NCBI RefSeq assembly: GCF_020497125.1
Contig: NC_059079.1
Span: 12,729,553-12,793,552 of the forward strand
Reading direction: 5' to 3'
Length of the DNA: 64,000 bases
From: Mauremys mutica
Lineage: Eukaryota > Chordata > Testudines > Geoemydidae
The position numbers and the translations under genes were made by a program. The notes beneath the pieces were generated by a model, which did not search any database, was not told the DNA's origin, and saw only the letters and a list, made by a program, of their open reading frames with translations. Below, in pieces: positions 28,310 to 59,870 of this stretch (position 1 is the stretch's first letter; each line of letters starts with the position of its first letter).

Positions 28310-30018
28310 GATTGGTTATAAGAAGGAAAATACTTGCAACATATAGTACAGCTGCACACAAGTCAAGATAGTGTAAAACAACCTACAGTTTTGCTCTGCA
28401 ATAACACACTTAAAACCCACCAGCAATCTTACTTTTTCTTTCTGTGATTACAGTTATTTTCACTTTTGGTTGTGTATACAGGATGTAATTTATGAAGAGG
28501 ATATTTGGCAGAATTTTAGATAGGTACATTTTCTTCCCCAAAATAGAAGTGCTGGTGGGTAGCTCTTTGAATATTAAATATTTATTTTTCCATCAAACTG
28601 CTTCATTCAAGAAATTGCATATGTATTTTTGTACCATAAATGCAAAGTTCTGTACATTGCGCTGATGGCTTTTGTTCTCACCTCAAGCAACAGAATTGGC
28701 CAAAGTCAGTACAACTCAGGTGACGTTGCATTCTCAAAGGATGTCTGTTACATGGATTGAAAAAGGAGAGCACTTTCGTGGCCAAAACACCAGATCTAGA
28801 TTTCAGTGACATTACTCAGAATCTGTGCAGTTTAAGTAGATAAAGCATACTTCAGAAGGTAAAGCTAAAATCCTCTACTTTATCAGTAAAATAGATTTTT
28901 ACGTAGTAAACCTGCCAACACAAAGCAGTAGTTTTACACAGATTAGAAGTGAATATATAACAATATTTCATTTTGTTTTGTTTTTTTCTGAAAATAAAGA
29001 TACTTACCACTGCTTTACAGCAAATAAAATATTAAATATTTCCCTGTTTTTCATAAAAGGTAACAGACGGAGAAGCAACATGACTGACCCAAGTCACACA
29101 ACACATCAGTTTCAGAAGGGAGACCAGAAGCCAAAACTCATGCCTTCACACTCTAACTACCAGACTAGTTTGTATGCTATCAATTGCAGACATGTTAGAA
29201 AAGGGCTGGCTGTCAAATCAATAGGGATAACTGCTAATCCCTCCAATTCAAAGCTCATAGATACGAATCATTGACAGGGAGAGGGGAGATCAATGGTTGT
29301 GTTTAACATTTTTTGCTTGGTTTTTATAGGTAACCAATTGGTAGAAGTTGTACTGTGCTTCCCAACTCGTCTAGACTTTTCATGTGCAAATAGTTGCATC
29401 TACCTGTCATCCAGGCATATTGGTAGAGATTGTTTGCGAAACACTTCAGCTGAAAGGTTTTACATAAGCATAAAATATGATTTTGTTGTATGACTGGCCT
29501 GTTCAGACAAGGCCTGCTGTGGAGCCAGTGGATTAGGAGGAGCACAGTGGCAGTAGGACTATGCTTAGCGATATCATTGGGCACCTTATAAATTCCATAA
29601 GAAGTTAATCCTAGAGGCCATGAAGAAGACCAAAAAGGTGGTTGTTGGTTGGTAAGTGAAAATGAGTATGGGTAGTTACTGGAGAAAGTGAGCAACAATA
29701 AAAATATCTGGGCTGCTCAGTGTTAACCTTTGCAAAGTCTAATAATGATGTGTATACCCAACTGGAATAATTAAGTTTAATTGTAATTATATGTCAATTG
29801 TGGCTGATTAAATATGCTAATTACTCTGCAATTACTCTGTGGTGCAAGGCATAATTGAACACAGGTAAAAATAGGGTGAATGAAAGAAATGCAGATTACT
29901 GTAATAGAAAGAATGAGTTAAGGAAAAGGTTGGTCCCTGGAAGGAGAGTAGGTTGGAAGTATCTGTATTATTTGGTGGGAAATTGCAGGCTACAGAACTG
30001 GTGGTGTAACATAGGAAC
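28310..30018. other. LEXM-DHCR24 intergenic DNA: no gene seen
   Basis: AT-rich. A reversed MIR-like stretch is possible around 29080-29170. No exon or RNA gene was recognised. Confidence 0.35.
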
Positions 30019-30020
30019 CA

Positions 30021-31466
30021 AGGCCCAGATCCACAATACTTAGGCACCTAATCCCCATTTTTAGGCACCACTGTGACCCACAAAACCCTCACTTGGTTAC
30101 GTTCAACCCTGTAGGCATCGAAACTCACTTGGCACCTACGTTTTTGCAGTAGAAGTTCCCTAGGTGTCTGTTTCTGCCTCTGGACATGCACACTTCTGCC
30201 TTGCTCTAGGTGTCCGGGCACCAACGGCAGCCTAAGCTCCAGAGTGATGCACAAGGATTGCAGAGGAAAGATAGGTGCTTCTTTGCCTAAGTCGTGTGTG
30301 GGGCCTGATCCGGTAGGCATACTCAGAAGCTGCCCAGCTCCACCCAAAATGGGGTGGGGTGTACCTCCCTTGTCACCTTTAGCTCAGTGGTTACAGCACT
30401 CACTCAGGATGAGGGAGATCACTTTCTAGTTCTCCCTCTGTGCCTGAGAAGAAATTTGAACAGGGACCTCCCCCCAACTCTCAGCTGAGTGGCTGAATCA
30501 CTGCACTATAGAATATTCCAATGTAGGGCTCCCTAACTCTCCTATTAATTGTGTAACTAAGTATTAATTGGGCCAGAGTGAGTGAGGATGACTCTATAGC
30601 CCAGTGGCTGGGGCATTCCCCTGAGAGTTGACAGATCCCTGTTCAAATCCCTTCCGATCAAGCAAAGGGGCAATTTGAACCAGTGGTCTCCCACATTTTG
30701 AGAGAATGCTCTAGCTCAGTGGTCCCCAACCTTTTTGGCTGGCGGGGGCCAGCTGAAGGACCACTGCGGCAGTGGAGCACCCGCCAAAATGCCGCCGAAT
30801 TTCGGTGGCATTTCGGCGGCAATGCCTCTCGATGATGTCGCTTGCCATCGACAAGCATCATCATCGAGAGGCGTCCCCGCCAAAATTCGGGAGCAACGCC
30901 TCTCGATGACATCACTTGTCGGCGACAAGCATCGTCATCAAGAGGCGTCTCCGCCAAAATGCCGCAGCAGCATTTCGGCGGGTGCTCTCCCGGGGGCCAG
31001 GATGCGGGCGCATTAAGATGCCCCCGTGGGTGCCATGGCGCCCGCAGGCACCGTGTTGGGGACCCCTGCTCTAGCTCTTAGGCTAAAGCTCATAAGGGAG
31101 GTCCTCCCCCTGCCAGCTGTTTTGTATAGTTAGGTAGCCAGTGAGTATGGCTACCAGATCAGGCCCCACACATGACTTAGGCAGAGGAGCACCTATCTTC
31201 CTCTAGTTCATGGATCACAGACAGAAATAGACACCTATCTCTGTGAGAGGAGCAGGGTTTAGGACACACCCCACTCATCAATATCTTCCTTTGGCTACCT
31301 TAGGTAATTCCCCACCCAGCATGCTGGCTTTGTGGATTTCATTCTAAGGTGCCTCTCTCTCACTATTCCTTGTATAGGAGCATAGGCACCTAACATGGCT
31401 TTGCGGATCAGTGGTGTTCCAGTGATTTTCCAGGGGCCTAAGTCCCTTTTGTGGAGTTGAGCCCAA
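30021..31466. mobile_element. Foldback DNA element split by a later hAT insertion
   Basis: The outer ends are inverted: GGCCCAGATCCACAATACTT at the left, and a right end whose reverse complement reads TTGGGCTCAACTCCACAA. Inner arms also pair: 30255-30311 with 31150-31209 (GCCTAAGTCRTGTGTGGGGC). The element at 30717-31068 interrupts it. Confidence 0.65.
30717..31068. mobile_element. Non-autonomous hAT element, 352 bp, with 8-bp TSD
   Basis: CAGTGGTCCCCAACC and the reverse complement of the right end, CAGGGGTCCCCAACA, are terminal repeats. CTCTAGCT flanks it at 30709-30716 and 31069-31076. Interior: ATTTCGGCGGCA and CTCGATGATGTCG repeats in both orientations. The same family is at 54843. Confidence 0.9.
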
Positions 31467-31799
31467 ACACTATCAAAGTCTAGCAAGTCTGATCCAAAAG
31501 AATTTAGATTGTTCAGGTGACTGGGCCAGCAAACGGCAAATTCACTGCAGTTCAGAAAAATTTAAGCTAGGTAGTCTCACAGCCAAGACCCAGTGTAACA
31601 GCTACATGCCATCCTCATCAAGAAAAAGGTCTAAGTTAACAAAAGAAAGTCACTGAAGCCTTCAGTCTACTGCAATGTATAATTAAAGAGTATATTAAGG
31701 AGACAGAATTAATCCACCACCCCAGCACATATTGGACCCTATTTGTAACACTGGTCACATTAATAAAAAAAAAAAAGAGATTGTCCTGAAGATGCAGAG

Positions 31800-32978
31800 A
31801 GGGGAACAACAAAGATGACTGCCCTTATTATATCTTGACTTTAGTAAAGCTTTTGATACTGTCTCACATGACTTTCTTATAAACAAAGTAGGGAGATGCA
31901 ACCTAAATGGAGCTACTAAAAGGTGGGTGCAAAACTGGTTGGAAAACCATTCCCAGAGAGTGGTTATCAGTGGTTAACAGTCATGCTGGAAGGGCATAAA
32001 GAGTGTGGTCCTGCAGGAATCAGTTCTGGGTCCAGTTCTGTTCAATATCTTCATCAATGATTTAGATAATGGCAAGAGAGTACACGTACAAAGTTTGCGG
32101 AAGATACCAAGCTGGGAGGGGTGGCAAGTGCTTTGGAGGATAGGATTAAAATTCAAAATAATCTGGACAAACTGGAGAAATGGTTTGAAGTAAATAGGTT
32201 GAAATTCAATAAGGACAAATGCAAAGTACTCCACTTAGGAAGGAACAATCAGTTGCACACATACAAATTGGGAAATGACTGCCTAGGAAGCAGTACTGTG
32301 GAAAGGGATCTGGGGGTCAGAGTGGACCACAAGCTAAATATGAGTCAACAGTGTAACACTGTGCAAAAAAAGCAAACATTGTGGAATGTATTAGCAGGAG
32401 TGTTGTAAGCCAGACACAAAAAGTAATTCTTCTGCTCTACTCTGTGCTGATTAGGCCTCAACTGGAGTATTGTGTCCAGTTCTGGGCGCCACATTTCAGG
32501 AAAGATGTGGACAAATTGGAGAAAGTCCAGAGAAGAGCAACAAAAATGATTAAAAGTCTAAAAAACATGACCTATGAGGGAAGATTGAAAAAATTGGGTT
32601 TGTTTAGTCTGGAAAAGAGAAGACTGAGAGGGGATATGGTAACAGTTTTCAAGTACATAAAAAGGTTGTTACAAGGAGGAGGGAGAATTGTTCTTCTTAA
32701 CCTCTGAGGATAGGACGAGAAGCAATGTGCTTAAATTGCAGCAAAGGAGGTTTAGGTTTGACATTAGGAAAAACTTCCTACCTGTCAGGGTGGTTAAGCA
32801 CTGGAATAAATTGCCCAGGGAGGTTGTGGAATCTCCATCATTGGAGATTTTTAAAAGCAGGCTAGACAGACACCTGTCAGGAATGGTTTAGATAACACTT
32901 AGTCCTGACATGAGTGCAGGGGACTGGACTAGATGACCTCTCGAGGTTCCTTCCAGTCCTATGACTCTATGATTATTT
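31800..32978 (+). mobile_element. CR1 LINE, 5'-truncated, broken ORF2 reverse transcriptase
   Basis: Translation in several frames gives YLDFSKAFDTVSH, then VLGPVLFNIFINDL, WFEVNRLKFNKDKCKVLHLG, RPQLEYCVQFW and EIFKSRLDRHL, in the order of a CR1 reverse transcriptase C-terminal half. Frameshifts and stops break it. The 3' end has GGACTGGACTAGATGACCTC and CTATGACTCTATGATT, the CR1 tail. It is a dead copy. Confidence 0.92.
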
Positions 32979-33273
32979 AGACTTCTAAGAGAAGTTTAAA
33001 GATAGTTGGGTCAATATTTACCCAGACAGTAATTAAAAATCCAAGCCCCAATCCTGCATGCTGCTATGCATGGGTGGGCTCCTGTGCCGAGATGGAGCCC
33101 CACAAATTTCAAGAGGTCTTCACACTAAGCAGCTTGCACGACTGGGACCCCAGTCTCTCAACAATCTCACTGCACTTTATGCTGTAATTTCCAAATAGCC
33201 CTCTTTTTCACAGCAATACCAATAACAGTGCCAAAAACACAGCAGAGAACAAATTGATTTTTTTAAAACATAT

Positions 33274-33279
33274 TTTATT
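33274..33279 (-). terminator. DHCR24: Likely DHCR24 poly(A) signal
   Basis: Plus-strand TTTATT reads AATAAA on the minus strand. It would give a 3' UTR of about 2.3 kb from the stop at 35536, similar to the long 3' UTR known for human DHCR24. Other AATAAA-like sites occur in the interval, so the end is not certain. Confidence 0.5.
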
Positions 33280-33390
33280 TAGTCTTCCATAAAAACCCAA
33301 CATTTTAACAGTACAACTGGTTATATTTTTAATTGTAACAGCTCATACAGCCAAGGATTTCAAACTCCATCAGCAGCAATGTGCATATAT

Positions 33391-33420
33391 GAGAGAGAGA
33401 GAGAGAGAGAGAGTGTGTGT
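33391..33420. repeat. (GA)n(GT)n microsatellite
   Basis: GAGAGAGA followed by GTGTGTGT near the end of the DHCR24 transcript. Confidence 0.9.
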
Positions 33421-35535
33421 TCACAATAACCATAGTTACACAACATTAAAATCATGTTGTACCAAAAGTTTGCAAAAGCAAATTATGAAGTAACAAATAC
33501 AGTGTAAAACTAAAGACTATGAATACCCAAGTTAGAGACATACTATTTTGATTTAATATCTTTGCATATCCTCGCTTTATTTTTTTAACATTGCCTTTTA
33601 AAAGCTAAGTGAACCAATTCTCGCTCAGTGCAGAGTATCCTACAGATAATAGGTGAAATCATGGCTTTGCCATGAGGAAGGGGCAGTCCTTATTGTGCTG
33701 CCCCAGGAGCAGACTGGAAGGTAGATTATGACACAATCACAATGTTTTTCCAGTAGCCCTTGCTCCAAGGTCTAGGCCGGGCACAGCATACATTCTCTGG
33801 AGCGTTGACACAGCTGTGCTGGCCTGCACATTGGAGTGGGGGCTGAGCCTGGGCCCCACCCATTCCCCACCCTGTTGCACTCATATATGCGGATGGAGGG
33901 GGATGTACCTGCTCTGCACTGGTTCTGTCTCCCCCTGGACTGACACACACAGTATGGGCCGCATACACAGGGCCATAAGGGGATGACTTATATCCCTTTA
34001 CTCCCCTGCATGACAGCACCAGCAAGGTTGCAATTTGGCCCAGTATGCAACACTGAGAGTGAATGACCAAGTTTATTTTCCATTACTGCCTTAACAGTGG
34101 TTTAATCTGCATTATAAATGTCTATCTATCACTAAACAATCATTGGTTTAGCATTGAACTAGAACGTAAAAAAGGAACCCCCACCCACCATTGACAATTA
34201 TTTTATAACTGTTTTCACATTATGCAGAATGCAAGAACATACATTTCTCCACAAGCCCAACAAATGTTAAAATAACTTTAAGTAGTTTGGACCAGATGCG
34301 GACCCAATTTAAAAAATGTTGTACCATATGCAATGTCAAACTTTCCATGCTCATGAAACACACAGTTAGAAAAGGGGCTTGAATAGTAAGCCCTCTGCAG
34401 ATTTTTCTAATGTTATTTCTTCTTCAGTTGGTTGAAGGGGTCTTTTTTTAAAACCTGTCAAACTAATCCAGCTAAAATGGAAAGCAAAAAGTCAGAGCCA
34501 TGTCTTATGTATTTCAAACTTCCACTACACAACTCGATTTTAGGTTATCCCTTACAATTATCACCAATATTTATTCAAATGGACCTTATATAACTAAATT
34601 ATTAATGTTGACAACAGGTCTTTTAGTTCCCCTCCCGCCCCCTAAAAGAATAGAATGGTCTGAAATGGCCCATATCTTCTCCAACTGAATACTTAGAAGG
34701 CACTAAAATTAACCATAATAAAAAAGTAAAATAGACCCCATGACAAGTAAGAAATTGTATTTAATACTTGTCTATATGGAATAGCAGCAGAGATTTTCAG
34801 TAGTCTCGGAAGCCAAAATGTTTCCTCTTCAAATCATATTAATCATATTAATTAAAAAAAGAAGATCCCTAAAACTCATGACCAATCACACATTTATAAA
34901 CAAATCAGATAGGCACAAGCAACATGGATTTTCTACAAATTTGGATATTCAGGTCTGAAATGAAGACATTTGTCAATGATCATTTATTTACCTGCATTAG
35001 TAATGTGAGTTTAGTTTGAAGGTTTCAGTAACCATCTCTAAACTGTGTTAACTTTTGACTTCTCTTAAGTTTAAACCCTGCACCAGTTACCGATTTGAAA
35101 AAGACATTTTTAAAGTCATAATTAATTTGAAAATAATTCTCTCAACTTTGGCACCTAATTTTGTGACCTTCTTACTTGTCTCAGATGTACACTGCAATAA
35201 ATAACTGATTTACTTAAGTATCTTTGTCTTTCCAAATTTCCCCCCCTACAGTTAGAAATATGTAAATGTACATCTACATCGCTATGTCTGCAACTAAGCT
35301 ACAAAGAGAGGTGGGTAGGCTAGGACTTTGATTCCTGAAAGGAAATTACTATGAGTTGGGGAAATTGTTTGAAAAACATACTAACAATTATTGAATGTGA
35401 ATTTATAAAATAGAAATCTGTATTTTTAAACATCAACATGAGCTTATTTGGACAGTGATAAAGCTTTTATAAGGATATACTGACTACTACAGGTAAATCC
35501 ATCCTTCCCTGATTGCTTGCTTAGGTTATCCAGAT

Positions 35536-56019
<20,484 letters not shown>

Positions 56020-56084
56020 CTCGGGCCCCTAGAAGACCCTGCCTGTGCCCTGCAGCCCTGCCCTGTCCTCAGCTCCTGCCCCTC

Positions 56085-56690
56085 ACAGAGCCCGTCCCTC
56101 ACCTCTTTACCCCCCTGACTGACCTGTGCCCCCACCCCACAGAGTCCCTCACCTCCTTACCCCTCTGACTGACCTGTGCCCCCACCCGTCACAGAGCCCC
56201 TCCCTCACCTCTTTACCCCCCTGACTGACCTGTGCCCCCACCCCTCACAGAGCCCCTCCCTCACCTCTTTACCCCCCTCACTGACCTGTGCCCCCACCCC
56301 TCAGAGAGTCCCTCACCTCCTTACCCCCCTGACCTGTGCCCCCACCCCTCACAGAGCCCCTCCCTCACCTCTTTACCCCCGACTGACCTGTGCCCCCACC
56401 CGTCACAGAGCCCCTCCCTCACCTCTTTACCCCCCTGACTGACCTGTGCGCCCACCCGTCACAGAGCCCCTCCCTCACCTCTTTACCCCCCTGACTGACC
56501 TGTGCCCCCACCCGTCACAGAGCCCCTCCCTCACCTCCTTACCCCTCTGACTGACCTGTGCCCCCACCCCTCACAGAGCCCTTCACTCACTCACTGCTCC
56601 TCCCTCCCTGACGTCTGCCCCCACCCCTCAGAGCCCCTCATTCACCCCGCGACTGACCTGTGCCCCTGCCCCTCGGACACTTCCCGCTCA
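56085..56690. repeat. Minisatellite, about 56-bp unit, beside the DHCR24 start
   Basis: GACCTGTGCCCCCACCC recurs at 56121, 56171, 56227, 56283, 56331, 56385, 56441, 56497 and 56553, mostly 56 bp apart with a few 48-54-bp units, and decays after about 56600. On the DHCR24 sense strand each unit carries AGAGGTGAGG, a good 5' splice-site match, and CACAGGTCAG. It lies 70-670 bases upstream of the ATG, between it and the CCAAT cluster. Open frames through it are repeat artefacts. Confidence 0.93.
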
Positions 56691-56860
56691 CTGATCTCTG
56701 TCCCTCACCCTCCGCCCCTGGCTCAGCCCCGCACTCAGCCCCGACTGTCCCCGCCGCCTCTTTGCTCCGAACCGCTCGCGCGCTGCTGCCCTCGCGCTGC
56801 GAGCCGGCTGCCGCCTGTCACTAGCGGGAACAGAGCGCGACACCCCAACCGCCACCCTCC

Positions 56861-56979
56861 GGCCCGCCCCCTTCTCCTGATTGGCTGGGCCGCCGCACTC
56901 CGCGGTGAGGAGAGGGGAAGGCACCGGCCAATGGGAAGATACGGAAGGGATCGGACCAGGCGCTGCGCGACCGGATTGG
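56861..56979 (-). promoter_or_regulatory. DHCR24: Candidate DHCR24 promoter with three CCAAT boxes and a GC box
   Basis: ATTGG/CCAAT cores lie at 56880-56884, 56928-56932 and 56975-56979, about 47 bases apart, and a GC box (GGCCCGCCCCC) lies at 56861-56871, within CpG-rich DNA. NF-Y sites with an SREBP site are usual in cholesterol-synthesis genes. The only weak SRE-like string I see is at about 56903-56911. The transcription start is not known. Confidence 0.5.
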
Positions 56980-57054
56980 CTGGAGGCACAGCCCTCTGCC
57001 GCCGATGGGGGTGGGACGCGGGCTCGGGGGTGGGAGGGGAGAGGAGTATTTGTG

Positions 57055-57480
57055 AGCCGGGGGGGGGGGGGTTGGAAGGCGGGGGCGATGCAGCCCGTGG
57101 GTGGGCCGGGAGCGCCGCGGGGGGGATGGGATGGGATGGGGGGAGCGGAGGTGGGGGGTGGGGAAGGCTGAGAGGGCTTTGGGGTCGGGTCAGGGAGCTT
57201 TGGGGGATGGGGAGGACCCAGGGGGGGGGGGTCGGGGGGGGAGAGCCAGGGGGCATGGGGCTAGGGATAAGGGATGAAAAGGCCAGAGAGATTTGGGGGA
57301 TTTCAAGGGCCAAGGGCAGGTTGGAGTGGGAGGACCAGGAGATATGGGGATGGGGAGACACGCAGTGGGGGTTGGACAGTGCCAAGGGAGGGTTGGGGGA
57401 CACGGAGGGCTGAGGGGCGGTTGGGTGATGGGGAGTGCTGAGAGGGGGGGGGTTGCGGTGGGAGAGCCAGGGACATGGAG
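57055..57480. repeat. G-rich low-complexity tract upstream of DHCR24
   Basis: The plus strand is a series of GGGG runs, including a run of about a dozen at 57060 and another near 57223, in GGGGGAT/GGGAGG contexts. It could form G-quadruplexes. The long open frames through it have no gene-like composition. Confidence 0.8.
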
Positions 57481-57635
57481 ACTGGATAGGCTGGGCTGGT
57501 ACCAGCTCAGGGTGAGGTGGGGTGATGACGCTGTATGTGGGGCAAACTGCTTCATGTTGCTCCTCACAAGCCAGACAGACATCTCCCTGGGCCCCTCATG
57601 TGATGGACCCTTTGACACCAGCACAGGGAATCACC

Positions 57636-57795
57636 ACGTGGCAGTGGTTTGAGCATTGGCCACCTAAACCCAGGGTTGTGAGTTCAATCCTTGAAGGGGC
57701 CATTTGGGGATTTAGTTGGGGATTGGTCCTGCTTTGAGCAGGGGGTTAGACTAGATGACCACCTGAGGTCCCTTCTAACCCTGATATTCTATGAC
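57636..57795 (+). mobile_element. tRNA-derived SINE with CR1-type tail
   Basis: GTGGTTTGAGCATTGGCC followed by GGGTTGTGAGTTCAATCC is a tRNA-like head (A- and B-box region). The tail GGGGGTTAGACTAGATGACC to ATTCTATGAC matches the CR1 3' end. This layout is that of the tortoise Pol III/SINE family and is the best clue to a turtle. Confidence 0.85.
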
Positions 57796-58334
57796 ACTAA
57801 AAACATCCCTCATGCTATAGCAGGCTATTCCAGAGAAAACACTCCTGTCCTTGGCATGATGCCATGAAGTAGCGGCAAGACATTCCCAGGCTGTGCCTCT
57901 CTTTGTCCCAGGCCCAAACATGAGGTGTAGCATATGACAGCCCAAAATGAGAAATTCAGACACACACAAATGATTCATGTGAGAAACCTTAAATGCTATG
58001 GGATTCATTCCTTTAGCATAGCTCACCACCCCTCGTAACCTCAGTGTAAAGATTTGCTATTCCTAACAATAATTTAACAACTAAAGTGGAGAGAGATGAA
58101 ATTTGTGTGGAATGTAGGGAACTTTGAGCTGAAAGGAGTGGTATCCTTTGAAATGAAAAACATTTGTGGTATGTGGCAGATGTGTCTCTTAAGCTAAAGC
58201 ACAATGGTACAACTCCATCAGGCAGTGACAGAATGCTGCTGCGGCACAGTGCCATCAGGTGGCGAGATGAAAGTTCATTATGCCAGTAGGCAATATAACG
58301 ATGCTGCATCAAAGCACCGCAGCAGCACGACATA

Positions 58335-58520
58335 GTGTCAAAACACTGTCACTTTCAGATACAGCACGCTAATGTGATGTCAACACTGTGTCAACACTGT
58401 GTTGCAGCATACGGTAATAATGTGGTGTCAAAACATCACATTTGAACAGAAAGCAATGATGTGGTGTCAAAAAGTCACTATGGTATGATGCATCACAGTA
58501 ATGTGTCAAAAGGGACCAAT
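58335..58520. repeat. Degenerate tandem repeat, about 39-bp period
   Basis: GTGTCAAAA or GTGTCAACA recurs at 58335, 58388, 58425, 58464 and 58503; the last three spacings are 37, 39 and 39. Confidence 0.65.
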
Positions 58521-59784
58521 TTTGAGTTTGAAACAAATAGCACATTTTGAGCATTGCGACTTTTGGTGTGAATATTTCTCCTGCTTTTATTAACTGCTTT
58601 GAGGTCCAATAAAAGATCATTGGTTTTATTAAAGTTGTACCAACTTTTAGTTAATTTTGTTGCCCAGGCATATATGGCAATACAAGTTGCGATATACACC
58701 CTTTCATTTCTATGTAAAAGGCATCAGAACAGCACTGGGAAAGAACAGGCAGAGTTCCAATACCAGTTTTTCAAGAGTGGTCAGCAATTCTCACTGAGAA
58801 CAGCTATTAGTGATTGTCTTTAAGAATAAACATGTTTTTCTTCCCCTTCTCTCACCTTGGGCCAAATTCAGCCTAGGGGTAAGTGGGTGTATTTCTCACT
58901 TTTACAAGAGAAGGATTAGCTCCTTTTGTTCACTGGTTAGGATGCTAACAAAACAAAAAACAAAATAGGTATAAACTCATAAATGTTCTTCTCTATGAAA
59001 ATTTTAGTAAAATGCAAAAGATATCTGAAATGAAACAGAGAGAAGTCTCTTGTCCACACTTGAAACAGGACAGAAGGCTAACCCTTGGACATAAGAACCA
59101 GCAAAAGAAGTTTTAATTGAGTGACAACATAATTTATTTTTAAAGGGACACTGTTGACTTCAATTTAAATACTATCTCTTGACATTGTTTTATATAGAGA
59201 GCCTTTAAAATTTGTTCATAATGTTTTTTCTGTTGTTGTTTTTAAGGCCCTATCCAGCAGAGGGGAATAGATGGGTCCAAGAGTACAACACAAAACACTG
59301 CTTTGAGACCGGACATGCAACTGACCATTAATATAACAGTGAAATGGACTAAACTAAGAGCAATGTCAAATGCACAAAGTAAAGGAACTGATGAAATAGA
59401 GACAATTTTTTTCATGCCAGCATTTTTCAGTTTTAGTAATGTTAGGTGTTACTTGTAAGAATGGTAGATAAAACAAAATTCGGACAGAAATCTAATTTTC
59501 AAGTCCACAATCTTCCTTTGGTGTCTTCTACAAAAGTAAAATTCTAAATCTGATTAGTCAATCAATGTACTTTGTGGCCAACGTAACACTGATTGCCCTT
59601 GTAATTTTATACAGTACTCCCAAAGTTTAGGGAATAGGATTTATTAGCATACAAAAACTCTTACGAAAAAAGAATGAAACAATTGGGACTGTTTACTTTA
59701 GAATATAAATCCTTCGACTTCAGAGCATAATCCAACCTCAAACTAATTTTCCATAATTGCCTACCACAGTGCGCCTTGCAGTAT

Positions 59785-59870
59785 CCTTTCAGGCAGCTGG
59801 TACTGGTCACTCAGAAACAGGATACTGGATTAGATGGACCACTTATCTGATGCACTATGGTAATTTCGGT
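59785..59870 (+). mobile_element. CR1 LINE 3' fragment
   Basis: GGCAGCTGGTACTGGTCACT and ACTGGATTAGATGGACCACT fit a CR1 3' end in plus orientation. Confidence 0.65.

Larger units (their letters stand above)
33255..35535 (-). other. DHCR24: DHCR24 3' UTR (inferred)
   Basis: This AT-rich stretch follows the DHCR24 stop codon without any recognised gene or large transposon. A GA/GT microsatellite (about 33391-33420) lies near its far end, and a CR1 copy lies just beyond it at 31800-32978. The extent is inferred from the candidate poly(A) signal. Confidence 0.45.

Noticed and set aside
30366..30480. A tRNA-like gene (CTTTAGCTCAGTGGTTACAG)
   Set aside because: It has A-box-like text but no cloverleaf or B box in place and lies inside a foldback element; more likely an old tRNA-derived repeat piece.
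31800..32978. A functional reverse transcriptase gene
   Set aside because: The CR1 frame is broken by stops and frameshifts and lacks the 5' part.
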